DNA from: Comamonas sp.
Lineage (GTDB): Bacteria; Pseudomonadota; Gammaproteobacteria; Burkholderiales; Burkholderiaceae_C
Direction of reading: 5' to 3'
Assembly: GCA_021166775.1 (NCBI GenBank)
Contig: JAJPEQ010000001.1
Coordinates: 107,751 to 171,750 of the forward strand
DNA: 64,000 bases
Under the pieces are notes generated by a model that did not search any database, was not told the origin of the DNA, and saw only the letters and a program-made list of their open reading frames with translations. Numbering within the stretch: position 1 is the stretch's first letter; each line of letters starts with the position of its first letter. This document shows, one piece after another, positions 8,092-15,691 of this stretch. A program made the translations under genes and the position numbers.

Positions 8092-9639
8092 ATGACTAAT
8101 TTGAATTCACAACCAATCGACTTGACGGAGCTGACCGTCGAGCAGGTCCAGGCGGGTTTCGCTAGCGGCGCCTTCACCTCAGAGAGTCTGACTAAGGCTT
8201 ATTTGGAGCGTATCGCCGAATATAATCCATCCTACAATGCAATAGTTTTTTTCAACGAAAAGGCTGTTGAAGAAGCTCGTGCTATCGATAAACGCCGCGC
8301 AGCTGGAGAGAAATTGGGGCCGCTCGCAGGTGTTCCTGTTGTCGTTAAAGAGCCCATGGACATGAAGGGGTTTCCAACCACTGCGGGCTGGTCTTTGCTC
8401 TACAGCAAGACCGGTGGCGTTGACCTTATGCCTGACACCGATGCACCGGTCGTGGATCGCATGCGTAAAGCAGATACAGTGATTCTTGGCAAGACCAACG
8501 TACCTGTGCTCAGCCATACTGGTTCGCATGCCAATGGGAGTTGGGCAGGTTCAACCTACAACTCAGCAGGCCGGGAATTTTTGCCCGGCGGAAGCAGCTC
8601 AGGTACTGCAACTGCCGTTGGCGCCAACTTCTGCGTGCTCGGATTGGCTGAAGAAACAGCTGGTTCCATCCAAAACCCCGCTTCGGCGCAAGGGCTGGTG
8701 GGCATCAAACCTACCTTTGCACTCGTTCCTAACGTCGGCGTTCTGCCGCTATCCAGCCTCCGTGATGTTGTAGGTCCGATCGCTCGATGTGTACGAGATG
8801 CCGGACTGACGTTAGACGCTCTGGCTGGATTTCATATGGAAGACCCTAAGACAACTGCCGCAATTGGCAAGATTCCTAAGGGCGGATACACCTCGAAGCT
8901 TGATAAAAATGCTTTGAAGGGCAAGCGAATTGGTACTTTTGGAACAGGATGGCGCGTTTCATCGTTCAACGACGAGACAAAAGAACTTTACGCTCGAGCG
9001 CAAAGTGAATTGAAAAAACTGGGTGCCGATCTTGTAGATGATCCATTTGCTGGTTCTGGATTTAGCGAGCTGCGCAAAGCGGTATTGCCGGGCGCAGAAT
9101 TTGATGCCCGCGGAATGGAATCAATTGCATATGATATTCAGAAATTTCTGCAACGACAAGGGCCCAATACTGCATTGAAAACATTTGCTGAATTCGCTGA
9201 AGCTACCAAAGCGGAAGACGCCTTCGCCCCAGAGGGCACTTTGGGGTATATGAGTCACGTCCCTGCCTTTGTGGAATCTGCAAAGTCACCAGGCACTCCC
9301 CCCGACATGTCAGCATTCATTGCACTTAGGGAAACGTATCTTAATATTTTCAATTCCGTGTTCGATAAACATGGTTTGGATGCGGTTATCTACCCGCAAA
9401 TGCGCGGTCCCTTGGGCTCACTTCATGGCAGCGAAACTATCGACGGCATGGTGGTGAGCGAGGTCAATATCGCCGGACTCCCCGCGGTGACCATTCCCGC
9501 CGGTTATTACGCGTCCGGAGCTCCATTCAACTTGGTGATCGTCGCTCGTCAATGGTGCGAGGCTGATATTCTTGCTCTGGCTTATGCTTACGAGCAGGGA
9601 ACGCATCACCGTAAGGCACCGAAAATAACAAAGGGCTAA
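8092..9639 (+). CDS. Amidase-signature-family amidase
   Basis: A 515-residue hydrolase of the amidase signature (AS) superfamily, which cleaves carboxamides to the acid and ammonia using a Ser-cisSer-Lys triad. The triad is visible: K86 in PVVVKEPMD, S168 in LPGGSSSGTA, and S192 in EETAGSIQNPAS. The spacing of 24 residues between the serines equals that in characterised family members. The start ATG has GGAG (8082-8085) upstream. Lying between an amide-type importer and an AmiC/AmiR-like regulatory pair, it is the likely catabolic enzyme of the cluster. It is unrelated in fold to Pseudomonas AmiE, which is a nitrilase-family amidase. No signal peptide is seen, so it should be cytoplasmic. Confidence 0.9.
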   Translation: MTNLNSQPIDLTELTVEQVQAGFASGAFTSESLTKAYLERIAEYNPSYNAIVFFNEKAVEEARAIDKRRAAGEKLGPLAGVPVVVKEPMDMKGFPTTAGWSLLYSKTGGVDLMPDTDAPVVDRMRKADTVILGKTNVPVLSHTGSHANGSWAGSTYNSAGREFLPGGSSSGTATAVGANFCVLGLAEETAGSIQNPASAQGLVGIKPTFALVPNVGVLPLSSLRDVVGPIARCVRDAGLTLDALAGFHMEDPKTTAAIGKIPKGGYTSKLDKNALKGKRIGTFGTGWRVSSFNDETKELYARAQSELKKLGADLVDDPFAGSGFSELRKAVLPGAEFDARGMESIAYDIQKFLQRQGPNTALKTFAEFAEATKAEDAFAPEGTLGYMSHVPAFVESAKSPGTPPDMSAFIALRETYLNIFNSVFDKHGLDAVIYPQMRGPLGSLHGSETIDGMVVSEVNIAGLPAVTIPAGYYASGAPFNLVIVARQWCEADILALAYAYEQGTHHRKAPKITKG

Positions 9640-9657
9640 ATTTCATTTCATATGACC

Positions 9658-9676
9658 ATCCGGGCTCAGCCCGGAT
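9658..9676 (+). terminator. Terminator-like hairpin after the amidase gene
   Basis: ATCCGGGC pairs perfectly with GCCCGGAT around a three-base loop (tca), 18 bases after the amidase stop. It is followed only by ttcagctt, so the U tract is weak. It probably ends or attenuates the transporter-amidase transcript. Confidence 0.55.
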
Positions 9677-9705
9677 TTCAGCTTAGACCTTATCAGTATG
9701 ATAGG

Positions 9706-9742
9706 GCCCCACGCGCCGTGCGAAATACACGTCGTGTGGGGC
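9706..9742. other. Long hairpin between amidase and sensor genes
   Basis: GCCCCAC (9706-9712) pairs with GTGGGGC (9736-9742) and the stem continues inward with CGTG/CACG after one mismatch, leaving a seven-base loop. There is no T tract on either side. It could be a second transcription barrier or a protein-binding palindrome ahead of the sensor-regulator genes. Confidence 0.45.
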
Positions 9743-9942
9743 ATAAGATATTATAATTATCCAGCAACAGGCGGATACCCTCTCATGAAAATCTATTTTT
9801 AAACTCTTGCCGCCGATGAAAAAGTTGGCCATTTCCGCTCCTTATTGCCACTTTTGAGAGTCATGTGCGATTAGTTGTAAATTACGTTAACAATAGACAC
9901 TTGGTGCTTGATTATTTAAAACAATTGACTTCGTCCTTTGTC

Positions 9943-9948
9943 TATAAT
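9943..9948 (+). promoter_or_regulatory. Candidate -10 box for the sensor-regulator pair
   Basis: A perfect TATAAT lies 42 bases before the start of the AmiC-like gene in a very AT-rich stretch. A good TTGACT (9925-9930) sits only 12 bases upstream, too close for a sigma-70 pair, and no consensus -35 lies at 17 bases. This suggests an activator-dependent or weak promoter. Confidence 0.35.
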
Positions 9949-9990
9949 GTTCGACTGTCTTTCGAAATTTTTTAAGTTGGAGATTTAATT

Positions 9991-11145
9991 TTGTCAGATA
10001 AAGGCCCAATTCGCGTCGGCATCCTTTATTCACAAACCGGTGTCATTTCCACCATCGGGACGTCGCAACTTCAAGGTGCACTGCTTGCTATAGACGAAAT
10101 TAACAATGCTGGAGGCATCGGCGGTCGAGAACTACAACCAATTCTATACGATCCAGAATCCAATCCTTCACGTTACGCTTTACTGGCTGAAACCTTGATT
10201 CATAGTGATGGTGTCAATGTTATTTTTGGCTGTTACATGTCCAGTAGTCGCAAGGCCGTTATTCCTATTATAGAAAAATGGAATAAACTTCTTTTCTATC
10301 CAACCCTGTATGAGGGATTCGAATATTCAAGTAATGTCATTTATACTGGCGCCGCTCCGAATCAGAACAGCGTACAACTAGCCGAATTCATGACTTCAAA
10401 CTTCGGGCCACGCGTATATCTTATTGGTTCAGACTATATTTACCCATACGAGTCCAATCGGATCATGGGGGAACTTGTTATGCAACGCCAAGGGGGGGAA
10501 ATATTGGCGGAACGATATGTCCCTCTAGATGCACAGGAGCGAGATTATGCTGATATCATGGCGGACATACTTAACAAGCAACCAGATTTCATTTTTTCGA
10601 CTGTAGTCGGAGACTCAACCACAGCACTTTATCGGGCGTATGCGGATGCAGGTTTTGATCCAAAAAAAATGCCTATCGCGAGTCTAACCACCTCCGAGGC
10701 TGAAATCTCACAGATGGATAACGGTGTCGCGGCCGGTCATTATACTTCTGCACCCTACTTTCAGTCGATCGACACGGAAATCAACCGTAGATGTCTAACA
10801 AATTTACGTCGCAAATTTGGCGACTCAAGTTTACCAAATTTATGCTGGGAAGCAGCATATTTCCAGATGCATATCTACGCAAATGCCATGCGCATGTCGG
10901 GAGACGATGAAATATCTGTATTGATGCCATATATCCTCAACAGTGAGTTTGATGCGCCCCAAGGACGGATAAAAATTGATCCAATGAGCCATCATACATA
11001 CCTGTATCCACGAGTTGGCAGGGTATCCAATAATGGTCAATTTTCAATTGTTCGTCAAGCCCGAAGATCTGTTTGTCCGGATCCCTATCTCGTAACTCAT
11101 TCAATAGGCGATTGGGCTGCTCGCCTCGACACAATGGCTGACTAA
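9991..11145 (+). CDS. AmiC-like cytoplasmic amide sensor
   Basis: A 384-residue protein homologous to the urea/amide binding proteins (FPTLYEG- and YLIGSDYIYPYE-type motifs as in AmiC/UrtA) but without any signal peptide, as in AmiC of Pseudomonas, which binds amides in the cytoplasm and holds the antiterminator AmiR inactive. The start is TTG at 9991: TTGGAG (9977-9982) lies eight bases upstream and there is no in-frame ATG nearby. The stop overlaps the ATG of the next gene by one base (TAATG), indicating translational coupling with its presumed partner. It is clearly related to, but diverged from, the periplasmic protein at 3153. Confidence 0.85.
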   Translation: MSDKGPIRVGILYSQTGVISTIGTSQLQGALLAIDEINNAGGIGGRELQPILYDPESNPSRYALLAETLIHSDGVNVIFGCYMSSSRKAVIPIIEKWNKLLFYPTLYEGFEYSSNVIYTGAAPNQNSVQLAEFMTSNFGPRVYLIGSDYIYPYESNRIMGELVMQRQGGEILAERYVPLDAQERDYADIMADILNKQPDFIFSTVVGDSTTALYRAYADAGFDPKKMPIASLTTSEAEISQMDNGVAAGHYTSAPYFQSIDTEINRRCLTNLRRKFGDSSLPNLCWEAAYFQMHIYANAMRMSGDDEISVLMPYILNSEFDAPQGRIKIDPMSHHTYLYPRVGRVSNNGQFSIVRQARRSVCPDPYLVTHSIGDWAARLDTMAD

Positions 11146-11810
11146 TGAACGATCGCGTGCATTATCGCTCTACAATCAGCAAAACTCCGCAGCAATTAAA
11201 AGAGCTGCGGATACTCAACGTTGCTGTTATCCATCCTGATGACGCTGATGGACGCCAAATAACTCAGCAACTGCAACGTATTGGCTGTCGCGTTCAAGCA
11301 TTTTGGCCTCCATCGATCTCAACTCCAAATAATTTCGATGTTGTCTTCCTTGCCGTACGCCCAGATATATTGGACTTCGACGTGCAATGGCTTATGGGTG
11401 AAGATGCCCCAACTGTGATAGCGGTTGTAAATTATGAAAACCCAACAATTGTTGAAGTTGTTCTTAATTTGCGCGCAAAAGCTGTTCTACCTTCACCAGT
11501 TCGTTCTTTCGGATTGCTTTCAATCTTGGTACTCGCCCGAGAAGCGCATAAAGTAAATCGATCTTTGCAGAAAAATTTACGCAAAGCCGAAATCAAACTG
11601 CAAGGTTTCCGACACGTAGAAAATGCTAAAAATATATTGATGAAGACACATAATATTTCAGAGTCTGACGCCTATGAACTCATCCGCGAACGCGCAATGA
11701 GTACACGCACCACTACAGAAGAAGTTGCCAAGACGATATTTGATGCTCATGAATTGTTATCAATGGGCGTTTCAAATCGAATAACTGGACAGACGCTAGG
11801 GAACATTTAA
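11145..11810 (+). CDS. AmiR-like ANTAR-domain antiterminator
   Basis: A 221-residue regulator with an N-terminal pseudo-receiver-like domain (ILNVAVIHPDDADGRQITQQ), a helical coiled-coil linker and a C-terminal ANTAR domain (AKNILMKTHNISESDAYELI then RERAMSTRTTTEEVA). ANTAR proteins bind paired hexaloop hairpins in nascent RNA and prevent termination. The N-terminal domain lacks the usual phospho-acceptor arrangement of response regulators, as in AmiR. Together with the overlapping AmiC-like gene it should induce the importer and amidase when the amide is present. The nearest obvious target is the leader terminator at 2933-2978. Confidence 0.87.
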   Translation: MNDRVHYRSTISKTPQQLKELRILNVAVIHPDDADGRQITQQLQRIGCRVQAFWPPSISTPNNFDVVFLAVRPDILDFDVQWLMGEDAPTVIAVVNYENPTIVEVVLNLRAKAVLPSPVRSFGLLSILVLAREAHKVNRSLQKNLRKAEIKLQGFRHVENAKNILMKTHNISESDAYELIRERAMSTRTTTEEVAKTIFDAHELLSMGVSNRITGQTLGNI

Positions 11811-12110
11811 AAGGTTCCATTCTGTTTTTATAGAATTGGCATAGCTGGTGCAGATGGTATGGTGGTTTCTGGACTGGGATATGACTGGGTCAAGGCTGGA
11901 AGCAGGACTTGTTGGCCTCGATCTGGTCAAATCCTGTCCAACTCTTGGAAAATCTCTGCCAGACCTGCAAGATTAATTGCTGGCCGATGCTCGTTTGCTT
12001 GCGTGTTAGCGCCGGAGTAATACTGACCCACTGCGCCGAATTAAAAGTGCTCCACTTGGGCGAGAATGACGACTTTCTGCGAGCCGTCGATGTTGACCCG
12101 GGAGAGAGCA
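11811..12110. other. Gene-free right margin of the amide island
   Basis: No gene is supported. A weak hairpin (ATTCT/AGAAT) follows the AmiR-like stop. Near 12020-12060 the sequence tactgacccactgcgccg with aaaagtgctccac resembles the terminal region of IS21-family elements, directly before an istA remnant. GC content rises again along this stretch. Confidence 0.45.
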
Positions 12111-12312
12111 GTGGAGATACGAGTGATGGCCCGGCAGGGCGAACGAATCAGAGCGATCGCGGAGCAATTGGGCCTGCTTGCGCAACACGGTGCGGTGCTG
12201 TCTGCATGAGCCGCAGGCACAGGGCTGTGGCTCACGCGTTCAAGCTGGACGACTACAAGGACTACCTGCTCGAATGAATTGAGCAGGTCAGGCCGCGGTG
12301 GATAGCTCGCCG
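12111..12312 (+). pseudogene. IS21-family IstA remnant, frameshifted
   Basis: In one frame this gives MARQGERIRAIAEQLG, the N-terminal helix-turn-helix of IS21-type IstA, then a stop and shift; in another frame it continues as KLDDYKDYLLE, stop, IEQVRPRWI, which matches the following conserved KLDPYKDYLLERIEQARPRWIPA block of IstA. At least two disabling changes (frameshift and an in-frame TGA) are visible and the catalytic domain is missing. The order of blocks is correct, so this is a decayed insertion sequence end and not chance similarity. Confidence 0.65.
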
Positions 12313-12430
12313 AGGTCGCCAGCGCCCGCGCGCATGCGACAACCAAGGCCGTTTCAGCAATACGCTTGGCCGAGGAACGCACCGTGATGCTGCCAGCCCC
12401 CGCGCAGAAGGCGCCGCGAACCCCGGCAAG

Positions 12431-12565
12431 CAGAACGCCAAGTTGGAGTACGACAAAGCGCTCAACCGCGTGGTGCCGGAGCTGCCGTCCGACCACACTG
12501 AGCTATTCAAGCAGTTCAGCGACGAGCCCAACTTCAAGCGCCGGCTGACGGACACCGTATTCGAT
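12431..12565 (+). pseudogene. Type I restriction HsdR C-terminal remnant
   Basis: The frame encodes KLEYDKALNRVVPELPSDHT followed by ELFKQFSDEPNFKRRLTDTV. This resembles the extreme C-terminus of type I restriction endonuclease R subunits (HTELxKQFxDxxxFxRWLxDTVF). No start codon, motor or nuclease domain is present upstream; instead the istA remnant abuts it. It indicates that a type I restriction locus was once here and was mostly deleted. Confidence 0.55.
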
Positions 12566-13159
12566 GCGAACGCCAGCCGGGCATGCCGACGCCGAAGACG
12601 GTGCCACCAGCTGGCGCCGACATGTGAAGGACGAGATGTGCGAGAAGCTGAGCCTGGTGAAACCGGTTGCCGACTGCATGAAAGGCCGACCCAACGAGAG
12701 CTTCACGCCTAACAGATGGCCGCGCAAGCATTACTTTTCGCTGATGTCAGACAGCGGAGAGGCTGGATGGCCCAAGGTGCCATGATGGTTATATTAAGTC
12801 TCGACGTTCTGAATGCCCCACAGCGAAGGCTCCCGACGCTGAATTGGTACAAACGAAGAATAACCAAGAGCCGGTACGCCACTGGATTCGAGAGTGCCGG
12901 CCACCAAGACGGCGAGACCGTCATTTAGGCGAAGGGACAACGTGTTGCAAAGCGCTGATCTGCCCAACTTCGACAGGGGCCGCGTGAAGCCATCGCGCAC
13001 CTATGGGCAAGAGGTGGACGTGATGAAAGAGCTGGACAACTTCACGCTCCTGAGCCGCGATGGCGCAGACTGCCTGGTGGACCGTGACAGCAAACGCCGG
13101 AAAAGCGCAGAGGCGTTGTCCCAACAGGTCAACCAACGCGGCATTAAGACCCCTTGACG
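12566..13159. other. Unassigned stretch before the MFS gene
   Basis: No intact gene is recognised. A plus-strand frame around 12620-12785 (with MCEKLSLVKPVADCMKGRPN) and another around 12955-13157 (with GRVKPSRTYGQEVDVMKELD) look coding-like but show no family I know and have no convincing starts. The right copy of the 62-bp repeat (12769-12830) lies here. The stretch reads as merged gene fragments. Confidence 0.4.
12769..12830 (+). repeat. Right copy of 62-bp imperfect direct repeat
   Basis: Begins gcccaaggtgccatgatggt and contains gttctgaatgccc. It pairs with 1633-1694 at about 84 percent identity by eye, same orientation, no gaps. Between the copies lie all the amide genes and most element remnants. 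Confidence 0.6.
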
Positions 13160-14341
13160 ATGCGGCGCCGCGCACAGACCACCGTCATGCTGGGCGTGGC
13201 CCAAACACTGTCTTGGGCATCGTCGTACTACCTTCCCGCCGTTCTGGCCGAACCGATCAGCCGCGCCGTAGGCATGGGTTACTCCGCCGTGTTTGCGGCT
13301 TTCTCCGCGGCTTTGCTTGTCTCTGCGGCAACAGGGCCTGTGGCCGGGCGGTTCATCGACCGTCTCGGCGGCCGTCCCGTGTTGATCGCCAGCAATCTGG
13401 TGTTCGCCGCTGGGCTGGCCATCCTGAGTCAGGCCACGCACGCCAGCCATGTGTTCCTGGCTTGGGCCATCATGGGCGCGGCCATGGGCAGCGGCCTCTA
13501 CGAAGCCGCCTTTGCCACGGTGGTGCGCTTGTACGGACAGGATGCCCGACGCGCCATCACCGGCATCACGCTGTTTGCCGGCTTTGCCAGCACGATCGGC
13601 TGGCCGCTGTCCAGCTACCTCGCGCATGAGTTTGGTTGGCGCGAAGCCTGTTTGACCTGGGCGGCGCTGCACCTGCTGCTGGGGCTCCCACTCAACCTGC
13701 TGTTGCCGCGAGCTGGTCCGCTGCCCAGGCGAGAACCCGCTGCCCGTCAGGCCGCCTCAGCGGACAGGCAGCCATCCGGCGAGACTCAGGCCGGCAGTCG
13801 CACCGCAATGCTGATGGCCTACGTGTTTGCCGTGACTTGGTTTATCAGTACGGCCATGGCGTCCCATCTGCCGCAGCTGTTGCAAAGCACGGGAGCGGCA
13901 GTGGCCATCGCCATCGGCGCCGCAGCACTGGTCGGTCCAGCACAGGTGGCGGGGCGCCTGGTCGAATATGGCTTGCTGAAGAACGCCCATCCTCTGCTGT
14001 CTGCCAGGCTGGCCATTCTCACCCACCCCATAGCGGCACTGTGCCTGGGCCTGCTGGGCGCACCGGCTGCCAGCTTGTTTGCGGTGCTGCACGGCCTGGG
14101 TAACGGCATCTTGACCATCGCCGTGGGGACCCTGCCGCTAAAGGTGTTTGGAGCCCAGGGATATGGACAGCGGCAAGGCTGGTTGATGGTGCCCGCTCGT
14201 ATCGTGCAGGCAGGCTCTCCGTTCATCTTTGGCTTGGCGGTCGCCCAATGGGGCATTGGTGCCCTGTGGCTGTCTTCCGTGCTCGGGCTGAGTGCTCTCC
14301 TGGCCTTGTGGACGATGCAAACCCAGGGGGCGAACAAGTAG
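13160..14341 (+). CDS. MFS transporter
   Basis: A 393-residue major facilitator with about twelve transmembrane segments. GPVAGRFIDRLGGRPVLIAS around residues 56-75 corresponds to the conserved GxxxDRxGxR loop between helices 2 and 3. A hydrophilic central loop (PRREPAARQAASADRQPSG) separates the two six-helix halves. The substrate cannot be told. ATG 13160 is the first in frame but has no ribosome binding site; TTG at 13154 and ATG at 13187 are alternatives. The true 5' part may have been altered by the rearranged sequence just upstream. Composition is host-like high GC. Confidence 0.8.
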   Translation: MRRRAQTTVMLGVAQTLSWASSYYLPAVLAEPISRAVGMGYSAVFAAFSAALLVSAATGPVAGRFIDRLGGRPVLIASNLVFAAGLAILSQATHASHVFLAWAIMGAAMGSGLYEAAFATVVRLYGQDARRAITGITLFAGFASTIGWPLSSYLAHEFGWREACLTWAALHLLLGLPLNLLLPRAGPLPRREPAARQAASADRQPSGETQAGSRTAMLMAYVFAVTWFISTAMASHLPQLLQSTGAAVAIAIGAAALVGPAQVAGRLVEYGLLKNAHPLLSARLAILTHPIAALCLGLLGAPAASLFAVLHGLGNGILTIAVGTLPLKVFGAQGYGQRQGWLMVPARIVQAGSPFIFGLAVAQWGIGALWLSSVLGLSALLALWTMQTQGANK

Positions 14342-14705
14342 CTTGCCGCGCTTTGGTTGCTGCTGGAGCAGTTACGTCAATGTCCGTTTTGGTCGACACG
14401 AGCCTGTCGCGACACGCAGAAGCGGTCTTTCATGCTGGTACCCGGCGGACCGCGCAATCGAGCGGCCGGTTCCGAGGGTGCAGCGACCGCTCAGGACAGG
14501 CGACGTTCAAAGGCTGGTGTTGGCGGTTGCTGCGGCTCAGGCACTGGACCGTGATGACTCAGATCAGCCTTGAGCAGGCATTGCTCCCTCCACGGCGGCT
14601 TTGCGGCGAATGCTGCCTGTCGTGGCCGTGCCGTCACGTCCCGGTTTCTATTCCGCAGCGGTCATCCAGGTGCCCACGCCCTGGCCGGCCTCAACGGCCG
14701 GTTTA
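14342..14705. other. Gene-free stretch after the MFS gene
   Basis: About 360 bases with no recognisable gene, tRNA or terminator with a T tract. It contains short palindromes such as ggccggcctcaacggccggt just before the MITE-like element. The short ORFs present show no domain and no ribosome binding site. Confidence 0.4.
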
Positions 14706-14974
14706 GAAATTGTCCGTAAATTATTTGATGTCACGCAGCGCTCTTTTCGGGATGGGATGCAAGGTGCGGTGCGCAGCCCATAGCGTGGCTATGGGCAAGC
14801 AATGCAACGCCGCAGACCGCCCGAAAAGAGCACTGCCCTTCGGGTTGGGGCGATATCGGGCGATTTCGCGCCCTTGGCGCTTGCACGAGCAGTCAGCCCA
14901 TGCGGCGCACCAAGCCCTCGAACTCATCCCGATTGCGCCCCAACGTGACGCCAAATAATTTACGGACAAGTTCT
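14706..14974. mobile_element. MITE-like element with ~28-bp terminal inverted repeats
   Basis: The left end gaaattgtccgtaaattatt (14706 on) continues tgatgtcacg; the right end, read on the complement, is gaacttgtccgtaaattatt continuing tggcgtcacg. The inverted repeats therefore differ at three positions over about 30 bases. A possible 3-bp target duplication TTA flanks them. The 260-bp interior has no ORF of transposase type but holds a hairpin cccatag-cgtgg-ctatggg near 14780. This is the plan of a non-autonomous element mobilised in trans by an IS with the same ends. Confidence 0.7.
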
Positions 14975-15315
14975 TAATCTGAACGGCTGACATTGGCGGC
15001 GGGCTGTATCGCAGTGGCATCTTGAGGGTCTGCTGACCGGGATTGCGAACAGGTACTCACGACCCGAAGCAGTCAACCGCCGCATGAATTCGAGAGACGG
15101 TAACTGGCCGTTTTCCTGCGAGCCACAGCGCTGCCCGTGGTCGGCGGCGCGCCCGCCCGGCACCGCCGGTGAATGAAACACCCGCTTGAAAAGGGTGCCG
15201 ACTCAGGCAAGCTCGACATCGTTTGACGTGGCGCAAGAAGTGCCGGCGCCGCTGGGTGGACGCTCGCAGCATGCTGGCCGTCATCACAAGGCTCGGCGGA
15301 TTGAGAACGACAGCC
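14975..15315. other. Gene-free stretch before the FtsH cluster
   Basis: About 340 bases without a supported gene. No insertion sequence ends or RNA gene were recognised. The promoter of the downstream cluster is probably here but no consensus -35/-10 pair stands out. Confidence 0.35.
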
Positions 15316-15334
15316 GAGGAGGAATGTGCAAGTC

Positions 15335-15655
15335 ATGGCGCGCATGACCCCGCTGACGGAACGCAAGACCGCCGCGATGAAGACCGTACCGGAAACCGCG
15401 GATGCGGTGGAGGAACAGATCGTCAAGCGGCCCGACGGTTATTACTGGACCACCCCGGATGGCAAACAGGAGATCGGACCTTTCAGCAGCTACAAGGACG
15501 CGATGGCCGACATGCAGGCTGCCGACCTCGAAGCGCCCGAGCCTGGCGAGAGCCTGCGCGAGGCCGAGCGTGAACTTGGAATTCCGGACTGGATTGACCC
15601 CGAGACCGGTGAACCGGCTGAAGGCCTCTCGCCCCCGCACCTGGACGGTGACTGA
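15335..15655 (+). CDS. Small acidic protein of unknown function
   Basis: A 106-residue soluble protein rich in acidic residues. The core KRPDGYYWTTPDGKQEIGPF followed by SSYKDAMADM suggests a small aromatic-rich beta fold, of a kind seen in uncharacterised betaproteobacterial proteins; I know no function. GAGGAGG (15316-15322) precedes it; ATG 15335 is chosen although GTG 15326 and ATG 15344 are also in frame. It lies 36 bases upstream of the FtsH-type gene and is probably co-transcribed with it. Confidence 0.6.
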   Translation: MARMTPLTERKTAAMKTVPETADAVEEQIVKRPDGYYWTTPDGKQEIGPFSSYKDAMADMQAADLEAPEPGESLREAERELGIPDWIDPETGEPAEGLSPPHLDGD

Positions 15656-15691
15656 AAGTCGTGCGCACTAGCGCCGTGAGGGAGGGGAGGC

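Noticed and set aside
9925..9948. TTGACT with TATAAT as a sigma-70 promoter
   Set aside because: The spacer is only 12 bases, outside the functional range; only the -10 is kept as a candidate.
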